NCBI GenBank assembly: GCA_947474855.1
Contig: CANJKV010000015.1
Location: 1 to 38,147 of the forward strand
Source of the DNA: Aurantimonadaceae bacterium
Lineage (GTDB): Bacteria > Pseudomonadota > Alphaproteobacteria > Rhizobiales > Rhizobiaceae
DNA length: 38,147 bases
Direction of reading: 5' to 3'
Position 1 is the stretch's first letter. Each line of letters begins with the position of its first letter. Shown one piece after another: positions 15,859 to 23,200 of the stretch. Below the pieces are notes generated by a model. That model searched no databases. It was given only the letters and a program-made list of their open reading frames with translations, and had not been told where the DNA came from. A program made the translations under genes and the position numbers.

Positions 15859-16224
15859 ATGCGAGCCCCGATGGTGCTTCTCTACCGGCTGCTGGGCATG
15901 GTCGCGCTGGTTCTTGCCATCATCGGCGTGCTGCTGCCGGGACTGCCGGCGACGCCGTTCCTGCTCCTGGCGGTGTGGGCCTTCGGTCGCGGCGCGCCGG
16001 CTTGGGCCGAGCGCATCCGTCGCCATCCGCAACTCGGCCCCTACTTGCGGAACTGGTCGGACCGGCGGGTCGTTCCGCCCCGCGCGAAGCTGGCGGCGGT
16101 CGCCTCGATGGTGGCGAGCATCACGCTTCTCTGGTGGACGGGGGCGGGGCCTCTGCTGGTGGCCTGGGTCGTCCTGATCTGCTCGCTCGTGTCCGGCTAC
16201 CTGCTGACGCGGCCCTCCGCCTGA
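15859..16224 (+). CDS. YbaN/DUF454 family inner membrane protein
   Basis: 121 aa. The N-terminal half shows the DUF454 signature: a first helix with LGMVALVLAIIGVLLPGLPATPF, followed by LLAVWAFGRGAPAWAERIRRHPQLGPYLRNW. Two further helices follow (VASMVASITLLWW, LLVAWVVLICSLVSGYLL). The role of the family is unknown. ATG 15859 has AAAGGA at five bases. A GTG at 15820 that overlaps the DUF423 stop would add 13 polar residues and is possible. Confidence 0.85.
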   Translation: MRAPMVLLYRLLGMVALVLAIIGVLLPGLPATPFLLLAVWAFGRGAPAWAERIRRHPQLGPYLRNWSDRRVVPPRAKLAAVASMVASITLLWWTGAGPLLVAWVVLICSLVSGYLLTRPSA

Positions 16225-16256
16225 GACCCGGCGGCCCTTCCAAGGAGATTTCGTTC

Positions 16257-16436
16257 ATGCGGCTCGCTTCGCGGCTCATCGCCGGGCTCGTCCTCGCCGG
16301 CATCCTGTGCGGCTGTGGCGGCCTGAATCGCGCCGTCACGGTTTTTCCGAACGCGCTCGACGATCTCGCCGCCAAGAGCGACCCGGACCGGCGGCCGGAG
16401 GGCCGAACGCCCACGTCCCCGCCCGCGCCTCGCTGA
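16257..16436 (+). CDS. Small predicted lipoprotein
   Basis: 59 aa, too short to be caught by many gene callers. A Lys/Arg start, a hydrophobic core (LIAGLVLAGIL) and Cys residues in LCGCGG give a probable lipobox, so the mature form would be a lipid-anchored peptide of about 38 residues ending in a Pro/Arg-rich tail. AAGGAG lies nine bases before ATG 16257. It follows the YbaN-like gene by 32 bp, so probably the same operon. No family recognised. Its stop is 13 bp from the stop of the convergent gene. Confidence 0.65.
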   Translation: MRLASRLIAGLVLAGILCGCGGLNRAVTVFPNALDDLAAKSDPDRRPEGRTPTSPPAPR

Positions 16437-16449
16437 GGAACGGGTCGCG

Positions 16450-17421
16450 TCAGGCGGTCGCCTTGCAGCCGGTCAGCGGCTCGCGGGCAACGTCCCAGAT
16501 GGTTTCCTGGTAGCCGCCCGAGCGCAGGCGCAGGTGCGATCCAGGCATCAGCCGCCCCACCTCGGCAGCCGCGATGCTGCGGCGACGAAAGGCGGACAGA
16601 ACCGCCTCGACGTCCTTCGGCTGCACCGACAGGAGGAAGCCGTAGCTCGGCACGGCCTGCATCCAGCGCGCGTCGCAGACACCGTCCGGCCGGGGCACCG
16701 CGTCGAGGTCGAGCTCGACCGAAACGCCCGAGCCTTCCGACAGCATGGCCGCCGTCCCGATGAGGCCGCCCTGGCCGATGTCGCGAGCGGCGCGGCACAG
16801 CCCGGCTTCCGCGAGTTGCGGCAGGACGTCGAGATCGCCGCGCAGGCGTTCGCCGGGCGCGTTCGTCGCCGCGTCCCAATGATTGAACGGCTCGCGGAAA
16901 CGTCCGCGAAGATCGAAGACCGCGACCAGCCGTTCGCCGCTTCGAGCCTCGAAGCCCGACAGGAGATGGCGCGTGCGGCCGAGGATCGCGACGGAAAGTT
17001 GGCTGCGGTCGGACTGGAGGTTGGTGTGGCCGCCGACGACCGGAACGCCGAAGGCTCCTGCCGCGTCGCGCAGGCCGCGCAGCACGGGATCGGCATGGAC
17101 GTCGCTCGGCGACCAGAGCGAATCGACGACCGCGATCGCGCGACCGCCCATCGCCGCAACGTTTGCCATGTTCGCCGCGATGCCGCACCAGCCGGCATAC
17201 CAGGGGTCGCCCGCGACGAACTCGTTGGCAAAGCCTTCCGTGGAGAAGAGAAGCCAGCCGTCGTGCTCGGGAATGGCGGCGCAGTCGTCGCCGACCGGCA
17301 CGATGCTCTCGCTCGATAGGCCGAGGCGCCGGGTGGCGACCGCGACGTCCGCCTTGGCGTAGAGGCCGCGGGTCCGACGAAGGTTGTCGGCAAAGGCGGC
17401 GAAGGCTGAATCCCCGATCAT
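16450..17421 (-). CDS. sll0787-family AIR synthase-like protein (PurM superfamily)
   Basis: 323 aa. It has the PurM/SelD/ThiL-type fold: an N-terminal metal/ATP site VGDDCAAI (Asp45, Asp46), a Gly-rich WYAGWCGIAANMANVAAMGG region, and VVGGHTN (129-134). The C-terminal half contains RDIGQGGLIGTAAMLSEGSGVSVELD, typical of the second domain. These point to an ATP-using enzyme of the sll0787 subgroup. Elsewhere this subgroup sits with a nitrilase, a radical-SAM protein, an acetyltransferase and other partners (sll0783-sll0787, MSMEG_0565-0572 clusters); none of these is next to it here. ATG 17421 gives the expected length; the in-frame extension to 17652 is Arg/Ala-rich. Substrate unknown. Confidence 0.75.
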   Translation of the reverse strand: MIGDSAFAAFADNLRRTRGLYAKADVAVATRRLGLSSESIVPVGDDCAAIPEHDGWLLFSTEGFANEFVAGDPWYAGWCGIAANMANVAAMGGRAIAVVDSLWSPSDVHADPVLRGLRDAAGAFGVPVVGGHTNLQSDRSQLSVAILGRTRHLLSGFEARSGERLVAVFDLRGRFREPFNHWDAATNAPGERLRGDLDVLPQLAEAGLCRAARDIGQGGLIGTAAMLSEGSGVSVELDLDAVPRPDGVCDARWMQAVPSYGFLLSVQPKDVEAVLSAFRRRSIAAAEVGRLMPGSHLRLRSGGYQETIWDVAREPLTGCKATA

Positions 17422-17999
17422 GCTGGCGCAAACCCCTCGAACTGGCCGCGATGCGTCCGCATCGGCGGCGACCGCTCGCCGAAGGCGCTGCAACACGCGT
17501 GCCAGACTGCGCCCCTTGCTCGGCGCCAAGCTTGCCGGGCGGAGCCCCGCTGCCGCGCTCACATCGTCTCGTGACGGATTTGCGACAATCCGCCGATGTT
17601 CCGCGAAAGAGCGCACAAGGCTTGGGCAAGCGGCTGCCCGCTTCGTCGTCACGGACGCGAATCGAGCCTCACCGGTACGCTATCGCGGTCTCGTGCATTC
17701 CATGATAGGCCAGCCTCGAGGCGAACGGCTCCACCAGTCCCATGCTCCACATCCACGGATTTTGCTGGCTTTCGCTTCGCGATCGTCCTGGTGGCGCGCT
17801 GTGCAGCCGGCTTGTCCACAAGTTCGACAGGCCTCATGATCCGGTCCTGGCAACGAACGTGGAGCATTCGCGTTCGGCTTCCGGCAGTTGTCATGGCCGC
17901 CGGATGCGCAAAGGAATCGATCGTGACGGTTGAGGGGGATTCGACGCGGAAAATTCCGGCCATTGGGCGTCGTCGGTTTCGCCGAAGGGGGCGTCTTCC
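17422..17999. other. 578-bp stretch without a supported gene
   Basis: It lies between the divergent sll0787-like and PAS-HWE kinase genes. Short ORFs occur on both strands but lack family features, a good ribosome site or the strong GC-third-position bias of the neighbours. I see one DnaA-box-like TTGTCCACA inside CTTGT-CC-ACAAG near 17813, and no clear promoter for the kinase. The AT content is a little higher than around it, so it may be a decayed gene or a regulatory region. Confidence 0.5.
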
Positions 18000-19481
18000 A
18001 TGAGGTCGGCAAGCTTCCAGGCCTTGTTTCGGGCGCTGCCCAGCCCTCACATGATCGTCGACCGCAACTATCGCTTCGTGGACGCGAATCCAGCCTACGA
18101 AGCCGTGGTCATGAAGCGGCGGGAGGAACTCCTCGGCCGCAATCTCTTCGACCTTTTTCCCGGCCAGGGCGACAACGACGTCCGTCTGCGCGCGTCGATC
18201 GACCGGGTCTTCCAGAGCGGCCGGGCCGATACGCTTGCCTACATTCCTTACGCCATTCCCTTGCCCGACGAGCTCGGCGGCGGCTTCGACCAGCGCTACT
18301 GGACGGCGGTCCACACGCCCCTGCTCGATGCATCCGGCCAGGTCGAGACCGTTCTCCAGAACACCGTCGACGTCACCGAGATCACCATGCGCCGGGCCGG
18401 AGAGGCGCAGGCCGAGACGGATTCGATCCTGTCCAGCGAGATCGCGCTGCTTCAGCGGGCGCAGGAGGTGGAGCAGGCCTACGAGGCGACGCGCCAGGAA
18501 AGCTCGCACTTCCGCCGGCTCTTCCAGCAGGCGCCGGCGATGATCGCCGTGCTTTCGGGGCCCGACCACATCTTCACCTTCGCCAACGACAGCTTCCTGC
18601 GCTTCTTCGGCGGCCGGTCGGTGGTCGGTCTACCCTTGAAGGCCGCGATCCCCGAGATCGACGGGCAGGGCCTCTTCGAGATGCTGGACGACGTCTACGC
18701 GCACGGCAACTCGTTCAGCGGCGAGTCGATCCGGTTGATGCTCCATCGCCGGCCGGATGCGCCGACGGAGGAGGCGTTCATGGACTTCTCTTTCCAGCCG
18801 GTGCGCGACGCCAGCGGAGAGCAGTCCGGCGTCTTCCTCCAGGGAACGGATCGCACGGATGCCGCTCGTGCGAGCCGGACCCAGCGCGTCCTGATCGACG
18901 AGCTGAACCACCGGGTGAAGAATACGCTCGCGGCCGTCCAGGCGATCGCGCGCCAGAGCTTCCGCAACATCCGCGATCCGGAAGCGGCCCGCTACGCCTT
19001 CGAAGCCCGCATCCTCGCCCTCTCGAAGGCGCACAACCTCCTGAGCGAACGCCACTGGGAAGCCGCATCGCTGCACGACCTGCTTCGCCAGGAACTCGCC
19101 GGGGTGGACGAGAACCAGATGCGGCTCGAAGGCGGCGAGGTGGAGCTGAGCGCGAAGGCGACCGTCGCGCTCGCCATGGTGTTCCACGAGCTGACCATGA
19201 ACGCGCTGCGCTACGGCGCGCTGGGGCCGCGCCGCGGCCGGCTGCACATCGCCTGGGAGCGTCCGCAGTCCGGCCTGCCTCTGCGGGTCGTCTGGCGCGA
19301 GCGAATGTCCGAGCCGCCCGACACCGGCGCTGCGCCCGGTTTCGGCATCCGGCTCATCAAGCGCATCGTCGAAGGTGAACTCGGCGGACGTTTCGAGCTT
19401 GATTTCGGCTCGGAGGGCGTCATCTGCCGAGTCGAAATCGACGATGCCGAGGGATCGAATGCCGCAGGATCAGACCTCTGA
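18000..19481 (+). CDS. Cytoplasmic PAS-PAS-HWE histidine kinase
   Basis: 493 aa without membrane helices. PAS domain 1 (about 6-125: PSPHMIVDRNYRFVDANPAYE), a coiled-coil linker (135-170), PAS domain 2 (171-290: LFQQAPAMIAVLSGPDHIFTFAND), then the kinase core: His304 in ELNHRVKNTL, N-box HELTMNALRYG (His396, Asn401), WRE (432-434) and GFGIRL (447-452). The N-box His and WxE place it in the HWE family. PAS 2 lacks the NCRFLQ motif of LOV light sensors, so it is not evidently photoactive. The receiver-only regulator begins within its last codons, making a cognate pair likely. The start codon has no strong ribosome site. Confidence 0.87.
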   Translation: MRSASFQALFRALPSPHMIVDRNYRFVDANPAYEAVVMKRREELLGRNLFDLFPGQGDNDVRLRASIDRVFQSGRADTLAYIPYAIPLPDELGGGFDQRYWTAVHTPLLDASGQVETVLQNTVDVTEITMRRAGEAQAETDSILSSEIALLQRAQEVEQAYEATRQESSHFRRLFQQAPAMIAVLSGPDHIFTFANDSFLRFFGGRSVVGLPLKAAIPEIDGQGLFEMLDDVYAHGNSFSGESIRLMLHRRPDAPTEEAFMDFSFQPVRDASGEQSGVFLQGTDRTDAARASRTQRVLIDELNHRVKNTLAAVQAIARQSFRNIRDPEAARYAFEARILALSKAHNLLSERHWEAASLHDLLRQELAGVDENQMRLEGGEVELSAKATVALAMVFHELTMNALRYGALGPRRGRLHIAWERPQSGLPLRVVWRERMSEPPDTGAAPGFGIRLIKRIVEGELGGRFELDFGSEGVICRVEIDDAEGSNAAGSDL

Positions 19482-19863
19482 GATGCGCGTGGTCGTTTCG
19501 GGCATGAAGGTCTTCATCGTCGAGGACGAGAGCCTCGTCGCGATGCAGCTCGAGGACATGCTGGCCGACATCGGTTGCGAGGTGATCGGCCTCGCCATGA
19601 AGATCGAGCGGGCCTTGGACACGATCGAGCGCCTGCCGGCCATTCAGATCGCCATCCTCGACGTCAACATCGGCGGCCACAAGGTCTATCCCGTCGCCGC
19701 GCGCCTGCGCGAGCGGGGCATTCCGCTGGTCTTCGCGACGGGCTACGGCCGCGAAGGGGTGGAGAGCGAGTGGCAGTGCTACCCGATCCTGCAGAAGCCC
19801 TACACGACCGAGCAGGTCGAGCTCGCCATCGAAACGGCGTCGGCGGCGGCCGCCGCCGCCTGA
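19459..19863 (+). CDS. Single-domain response regulator (receiver only)
   Basis: 134 aa. A CheY-like receiver without an output domain: acidic pair Glu22/Asp23 (VEDES), phospho-acceptor Asp68 (ILDVNIGG), Thr94 (FATGYG) and Lys113 (LQKPYT). It ends in a run of alanines. ATG 19459 has GAGGGA four bases upstream and overlaps the kinase gene by 23 bases; ATG 19483 (two bases after the kinase stop) and ATG 19504 (MKVFIVEDE) are alternatives. Such receivers act as phosphate sinks or intermediates, often in the alphaproteobacterial general stress network. Coupling to the upstream kinase is inferred from overlap. Confidence 0.85.
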   Translation: MPQDQTSEMRVVVSGMKVFIVEDESLVAMQLEDMLADIGCEVIGLAMKIERALDTIERLPAIQIAILDVNIGGHKVYPVAARLRERGIPLVFATGYGREGVESEWQCYPILQKPYTTEQVELAIETASAAAAAA

Positions 19864-19968
19864 TCCGGTCTAGCCCGCCGGCGGACGCGCCGGGCGACAA
19901 TCCGCGCCCGGGATGCTAGCGAGGGCGCCGAACGGGCCCGCGGGGAGGCCCACCCAAGCGGAGACGGC

Positions 19969-20619
19969 ATGGACCAGTTCGTTCACGGCATGATGGAGAA
20001 CCTCGGCGCCTTCGGCATCGGGCTCCTGATGTTTCTGGAAAACATTTTTCCGCCGATTCCCTCCGAGATCATCATGCCGCTCGCCGGCTACCAGGCGGCC
20101 GTCGGCAACATGTCGATCGTGACCGTGATCGTCGCCGGCACGCTCGGGGCGATCCTCGGCATCATCCCCTGGTACGCGCTCGGCTACTACGTCGGCGAGA
20201 AGCGCATCGTGCGCCTCGCGGAGAAGTACGGCCGCTGGATGACCCTGTCCCCCGAGGACGTGGTGAAGGCCGACGAGTGGTTCAGCCGTCACGGCAAGTG
20301 GGCGATCGTGGTCGGGCGACTCGTGCCGACCGTGCGCACGCTGATCTCGATCCCCGCGGGGCTCGCGCGCATTCCCTTCTGGCTCTTCCTCGGCTTGTCC
20401 GCGATCGGCACGCTCGCCTGGACGGCCGGTCTCGCCATGGCCGGCTACATGCTCGGGCAGAACTACGAGATGGTCGACCAGTATGTCGGTCCGGTCTCCA
20501 ACATCGTCGTGGCTGGCATCGTGGTGCTCTACCTCTACCGCGTGATCACCTACAAGCCGTCGAAGAACACCCACGCGATCGACCTGAAGGCGGACGACCA
20601 CGCGCGTGCCCGCGACTGA
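19969..20619 (+). CDS. DedA family membrane protein
   Basis: 216 aa with several membrane helices. Family marks: LENIFPPIPSEIIMP (Glu24, Pro-Ser-Glu 31-33), the AGTLGAILG helix, and the conserved GRLVPTVRTLISIPAG (Gly116, Arg117, Arg123). DedA proteins are related to undecaprenyl-phosphate and phospholipid flippases and support envelope integrity and membrane potential. GGAG stands five bases before the ATG. The MOSC gene starts inside its 3' end (14-base overlap), so the two are co-transcribed. Confidence 0.92.
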   Translation: MDQFVHGMMENLGAFGIGLLMFLENIFPPIPSEIIMPLAGYQAAVGNMSIVTVIVAGTLGAILGIIPWYALGYYVGEKRIVRLAEKYGRWMTLSPEDVVKADEWFSRHGKWAIVVGRLVPTVRTLISIPAGLARIPFWLFLGLSAIGTLAWTAGLAMAGYMLGQNYEMVDQYVGPVSNIVVAGIVVLYLYRVITYKPSKNTHAIDLKADDHARARD

Positions 20620-21226
20620 CGCGCCGAGCGTCCGGCATCCGGCGCGACGCCTGTCGGGTCGCGTCGTCGAGCTGTTCCGCACGCCGCCCGGCGCGCGGGG
20701 CTTCGAGACGGAGTCGGTGGCAGCACTCGACCTCGGCTTCTCCGGCATCCAGGGCGACCGTCACGGCGGGGAAACGCGCCGGAGCGGCGGACGCGAGCCT
20801 TGGTATCCGCGAGGAACCGAGATCCGCAACGAGCGGCAGCTCTCGCTGCTCTCGGCCGAGGAACTCGCGGACGTCGCGCAGGCGTTGGATCTCGATGGCC
20901 TTCCCGCGGGCTGGATCGGCGGCAACCTCCTCCTCTCCGGCATCGCGCGCCTCACCTGGCTGCCGCCTCGCACGCGGTTGGTGTTCGCAGGCGGCGCGGT
21001 GCTTCGGGTGGACGGCGACAATGCGCCGTGCCGCGCTTCGGGCCGCGCGATCGCGCGACGGGTGACCGGCCGCCCGTCGATCGAGTTCGATTTCGTCAAG
21101 GCCGCCCGTCACCGGCGCGGGCTGGTCGCCTGGGTGGAGAAGCCCGGCCGCATCGAGGCCGGGGAGGGTGTCGAGGCGCGCCTTCCGGAGCAGTGGATCT
21201 ACGCGTCCGAACCGCCCGCATCCTGA
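20606..21226 (+). CDS. MOSC domain-containing protein
   Basis: 206 aa. The MOSC fold is seen in GIQGDRHGG, RNERQLSLLSAEEL, GWIGGNLLLSGI and the cysteine in GDNAPCRASGR, which matches the sulphur-carrying Cys of MOSC domains. These proteins bind the molybdenum cofactor or transfer sulphur; no specific partner is visible. The start is GTG 20606 inside the DedA gene. Its 3' end overlaps the convergent DUF2293 gene by 28 bases in antisense. Confidence 0.85.
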   Translation: MPATDAPSVRHPARRLSGRVVELFRTPPGARGFETESVAALDLGFSGIQGDRHGGETRRSGGREPWYPRGTEIRNERQLSLLSAEELADVAQALDLDGLPAGWIGGNLLLSGIARLTWLPPRTRLVFAGGAVLRVDGDNAPCRASGRAIARRVTGRPSIEFDFVKAARHRRGLVAWVEKPGRIEAGEGVEARLPEQWIYASEPPAS

Positions 21227-21555
21227 TCGCCATCGCCATCGCCCCGCTCCTCGTCCGGCGCGTCGGGATCGAGCCGCCGCGTCGCGCCCCAGCGGTCGAG
21301 GACGGCGTTGATGGCGTCGGCCACGAAGTAGCGGGCCGCATCCTTGTCGTAGCCCTCGTCCATCAGCTCGTCGTAGTCCGTGTGCTGGTGGCGGATGTGG
21401 GCGATCGCCGCGAGCCACAGCGCGGTGGCGGGAGGAAGGGCGCGCAGGTGCCGCGCGCCGGCCTCGGATCGGATCGCCTCGGCGTCGATGAAGGGCGCGC
21501 GCGGGATCGTCGCCGTCAACGCGCGCGCGATGCGCTTCTGCCGCTCCGTCGCCAT
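21199..21555 (-). CDS. DUF2293 family protein
   Basis: 118 aa, soluble. Core pattern: RQKRIARALTATIPRAPF, LRALPPATALWLAAIAHIRHQHTDY, DELMDEGYDKDAARYFV and INAVLDRWG, as in DUF2293 proteins of Hyphomicrobiales. The tail is very acidic (PDEERGDGDGDQDAG). Function unknown. It overlaps the trmO stop codon by one base (TGATG), so translational coupling with trmO is likely. Confidence 0.82.
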   Translation of the reverse strand: MATERQKRIARALTATIPRAPFIDAEAIRSEAGARHLRALPPATALWLAAIAHIRHQHTDYDELMDEGYDKDAARYFVADAINAVLDRWGATRRLDPDAPDEERGDGDGDQDAGGSDA

Positions 21556-22058
21556 CAGGCCGGCTCCTCCGGTGGCCGGTCCACCGTCTCGAGCCAGGGC
21601 TTGATGTCGAGGAGCGGGGTTCCGTCGAGGACGTCGATGGCGTCGAGTTCGAGGATGCCGCGCTCCTCGTCCACGCCCGTCAGCCGGACCAAGTGGAGGC
21701 CGATCGGGTTCGGCCGCACCGGGGAGCGCAGCGCGAAGGTGCCCGTCGGCCGTTCGGCGTGGCGCGGCATCTGCACGAGGAGGTCCCGCCGCGCCGCGTG
21801 AAGGAAGGTCAGCAGGAAGACGAAGCGGCCCGGCGCCAGCCCGGCGAGCGCCGGACGCAAGGGCGCGAAGACCTCCGCCCGCGCCGGTGCTCCGCCTTCG
21901 CGCGCTCGCGCCATGTTCTTCGGGCAGGTCGACCGATCGGCATGGTCGGAGCGGATCCGACCGATGAAGACGAGCCCCGCATCCCGTGATGCGGGAAAGG
22001 GCGCGTCGAGGGCGATCTCGCCGGCTCGCACAGCCCCGTGATCCGCGTCGCGGCTCAT
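21555..22058 (-). CDS. trmO: tRNA (N6-threonylcarbamoyladenosine37-N6)-methyltransferase-like, TrmO/TsaA family
   Basis: 167 aa. The SAM-dependent TrmO beta-barrel is shown by RPTGTFALRSPVRPNPIGLHLVRL (residues 103-126, written here as two blocks: RPTGTFALRSP and VRPNPIG) and by LDGTPLLDIKPW (144-155). In E. coli TrmO methylates t6A37 of tRNA-Thr. The specificity here is inferred from family. This copy is shorter than E. coli TrmO and lacks its C-terminal extension, as alphaproteobacterial copies usually do. First gene of a two-gene unit with DUF2293. Confidence 0.83.
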   Translation of the reverse strand: MSRDADHGAVRAGEIALDAPFPASRDAGLVFIGRIRSDHADRSTCPKNMARAREGGAPARAEVFAPLRPALAGLAPGRFVFLLTFLHAARRDLLVQMPRHAERPTGTFALRSPVRPNPIGLHLVRLTGVDEERGILELDAIDVLDGTPLLDIKPWLETVDRPPEEPA

Positions 22059-22124
22059 GTTGAACGGTCCTTCATCGGGCGGCGCGAAAAGCCTGCTTCA
22101 CGCCCTTGCCGTGGCGTTGATTTT

Positions 22125-22146
22125 GACATAAACATATCTTTATATC
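22125..22146 (+). promoter_or_regulatory. Palindromic operator in front of the ArsR-methyltransferase/metF unit
   Basis: A 22-bp imperfect palindrome of pattern GAyATAAAs / ATATsTTTATrTC in which 18 of 22 positions are self-complementary. It lies 17 bp upstream of the regulator start, in the only strongly AT-rich spot nearby. TTGACA (22123-22128) overlaps its left end and could be a -35 box. This is a clear autoregulatory site candidate, probably also controlling metF downstream. Confidence 0.6.
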
Positions 22147-22163
22147 GTTCTCGTGGTCATCCG

Positions 22164-23180
22164 ATGCTCGAATCCCGCAAGCTCACCTTCGACGCTGCCG
22201 TCGACGTCCTCAAGGCCGTCGCCGAGCCGACGCGTCTTCGGCTCGTGGTCCTGTTCTCGCGCGGCGATCTGACGGTGACCGATCTCGTGTCCATCCTCGG
22301 CCAGTCGCAGCCGCGCATCTCGCGCCACCTGAAGCTCCTCGTCGAGTCCGGCGTCCTGTCGCGCTACCAGGAGGGCGCCTGGGCCTATTTCCGCATCTCC
22401 GACGAGCCGATGGTGGCGAGCCTCGTTTCCGCGCTGGTCGGCCGGCTCGATCCCGCCGACCCGCAGCTGCAGCGCGACGACGAGCGGCTGCAGGCCGTGC
22501 GCGAGGAGCGCGCCCGCCGGGCCAGCGACTACTTCGCCCGCAACGCCGCGGACTGGGATGCGATCCGCTCCCTGCACGCGCCCGATCGCATCGTCGAGGC
22601 GGCGCTGGGCGAGGCGCTGGGCGGCGATCGGGTCGAGGCGCTCCTCGACATCGGCACCGGCACCGGTCGCGTCCTGGAACTCCTCGCGCCGCGTGCCGAG
22701 CGCGCGGTCGGCATCGACGCCTCGCGCGAGATGCTGGGGATCGCGCGGGCCAAGCTCGACGCCGCCGGCATCCGCAACGCGCAGGTTCGCCTCGGGGACC
22801 TGTTCCACCTGCCGGTGGAGCGCGGCTCCTTCGACCTCGTCACGCTCCACCAGGTGCTGCACTATCTCGACGATCCCGCTGCGGCCGTCCGCGAAGCACG
22901 CCGCGCGCTCGCGCCGGGCGGCCGGCTCGCCATCGTCGACTTCGCGCCGCACACCCACGAATTCCTGCGCACCCATCACGCCCACCTGCGGCTCGGCTTC
23001 TCGCACGAGGCCGTCTCATCGATCCTGTCCGATGCCGGCCTCGAAGTCGTGGCGCTCCGCGACATCGTGCCGGGCGAGGGGGCGGGCGAGGGGCTGACCG
23101 TGACGATCTGGGTTGCCCGGGACGCTGCCGGCGACGTGCCGGCCACCACGAATAGCGGCGCCGCCGCTCGCTCATCCTGA
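22164..23180 (+). CDS. ArsR-family transcription regulator fused to a SAM-dependent methyltransferase
   Basis: 338 aa. Residues 10-95 are an ArsR winged helix (AVAEPTRLRLVVLFSRGDLTV, recognition helix QSQPRISRHLKLL, wing YQEGAWAYFRI). Residues 120-325 are a class I methyltransferase with motif I LDIGTGTGR (161-169) and the acidic residue of VGID. The Cys metal-binding motif (ELCVCDL) of true ArsR/SmtB sensors is replaced by GDLTVTDL, so metal sensing is unlikely. Location immediately upstream of metF suggests control of the methionine/SAM cycle, with SAM or SAH as effector bound by the methyltransferase domain (inference). ATG 22164 is chosen because the longer ORF to 22038 runs through the operator. 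Confidence 0.87.
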   Translation: MLESRKLTFDAAVDVLKAVAEPTRLRLVVLFSRGDLTVTDLVSILGQSQPRISRHLKLLVESGVLSRYQEGAWAYFRISDEPMVASLVSALVGRLDPADPQLQRDDERLQAVREERARRASDYFARNAADWDAIRSLHAPDRIVEAALGEALGGDRVEALLDIGTGTGRVLELLAPRAERAVGIDASREMLGIARAKLDAAGIRNAQVRLGDLFHLPVERGSFDLVTLHQVLHYLDDPAAAVREARRALAPGGRLAIVDFAPHTHEFLRTHHAHLRLGFSHEAVSSILSDAGLEVVALRDIVPGEGAGEGLTVTIWVARDAAGDVPATTNSGAAARSS

Positions 23181-23200
23181 CGGCAAGGAGTTCAGCCGCC

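Noticed and set aside
17805-17830. Chromosomal origin signal from a DnaA-box-like TTGTCCACA
   Set aside because: Only one box, and no dnaA/dnaN/hemE neighbourhood or AT-rich unwinding region.
17649-17960. Minus-strand ORF of about 100 codons starting MAGIFRVES in the geneless gap
   Set aside because: Third-position GC is low compared with neighbours, there is no ribosome site and no family. Another frame of the same strand also looks partly coding, so neither is reliable.
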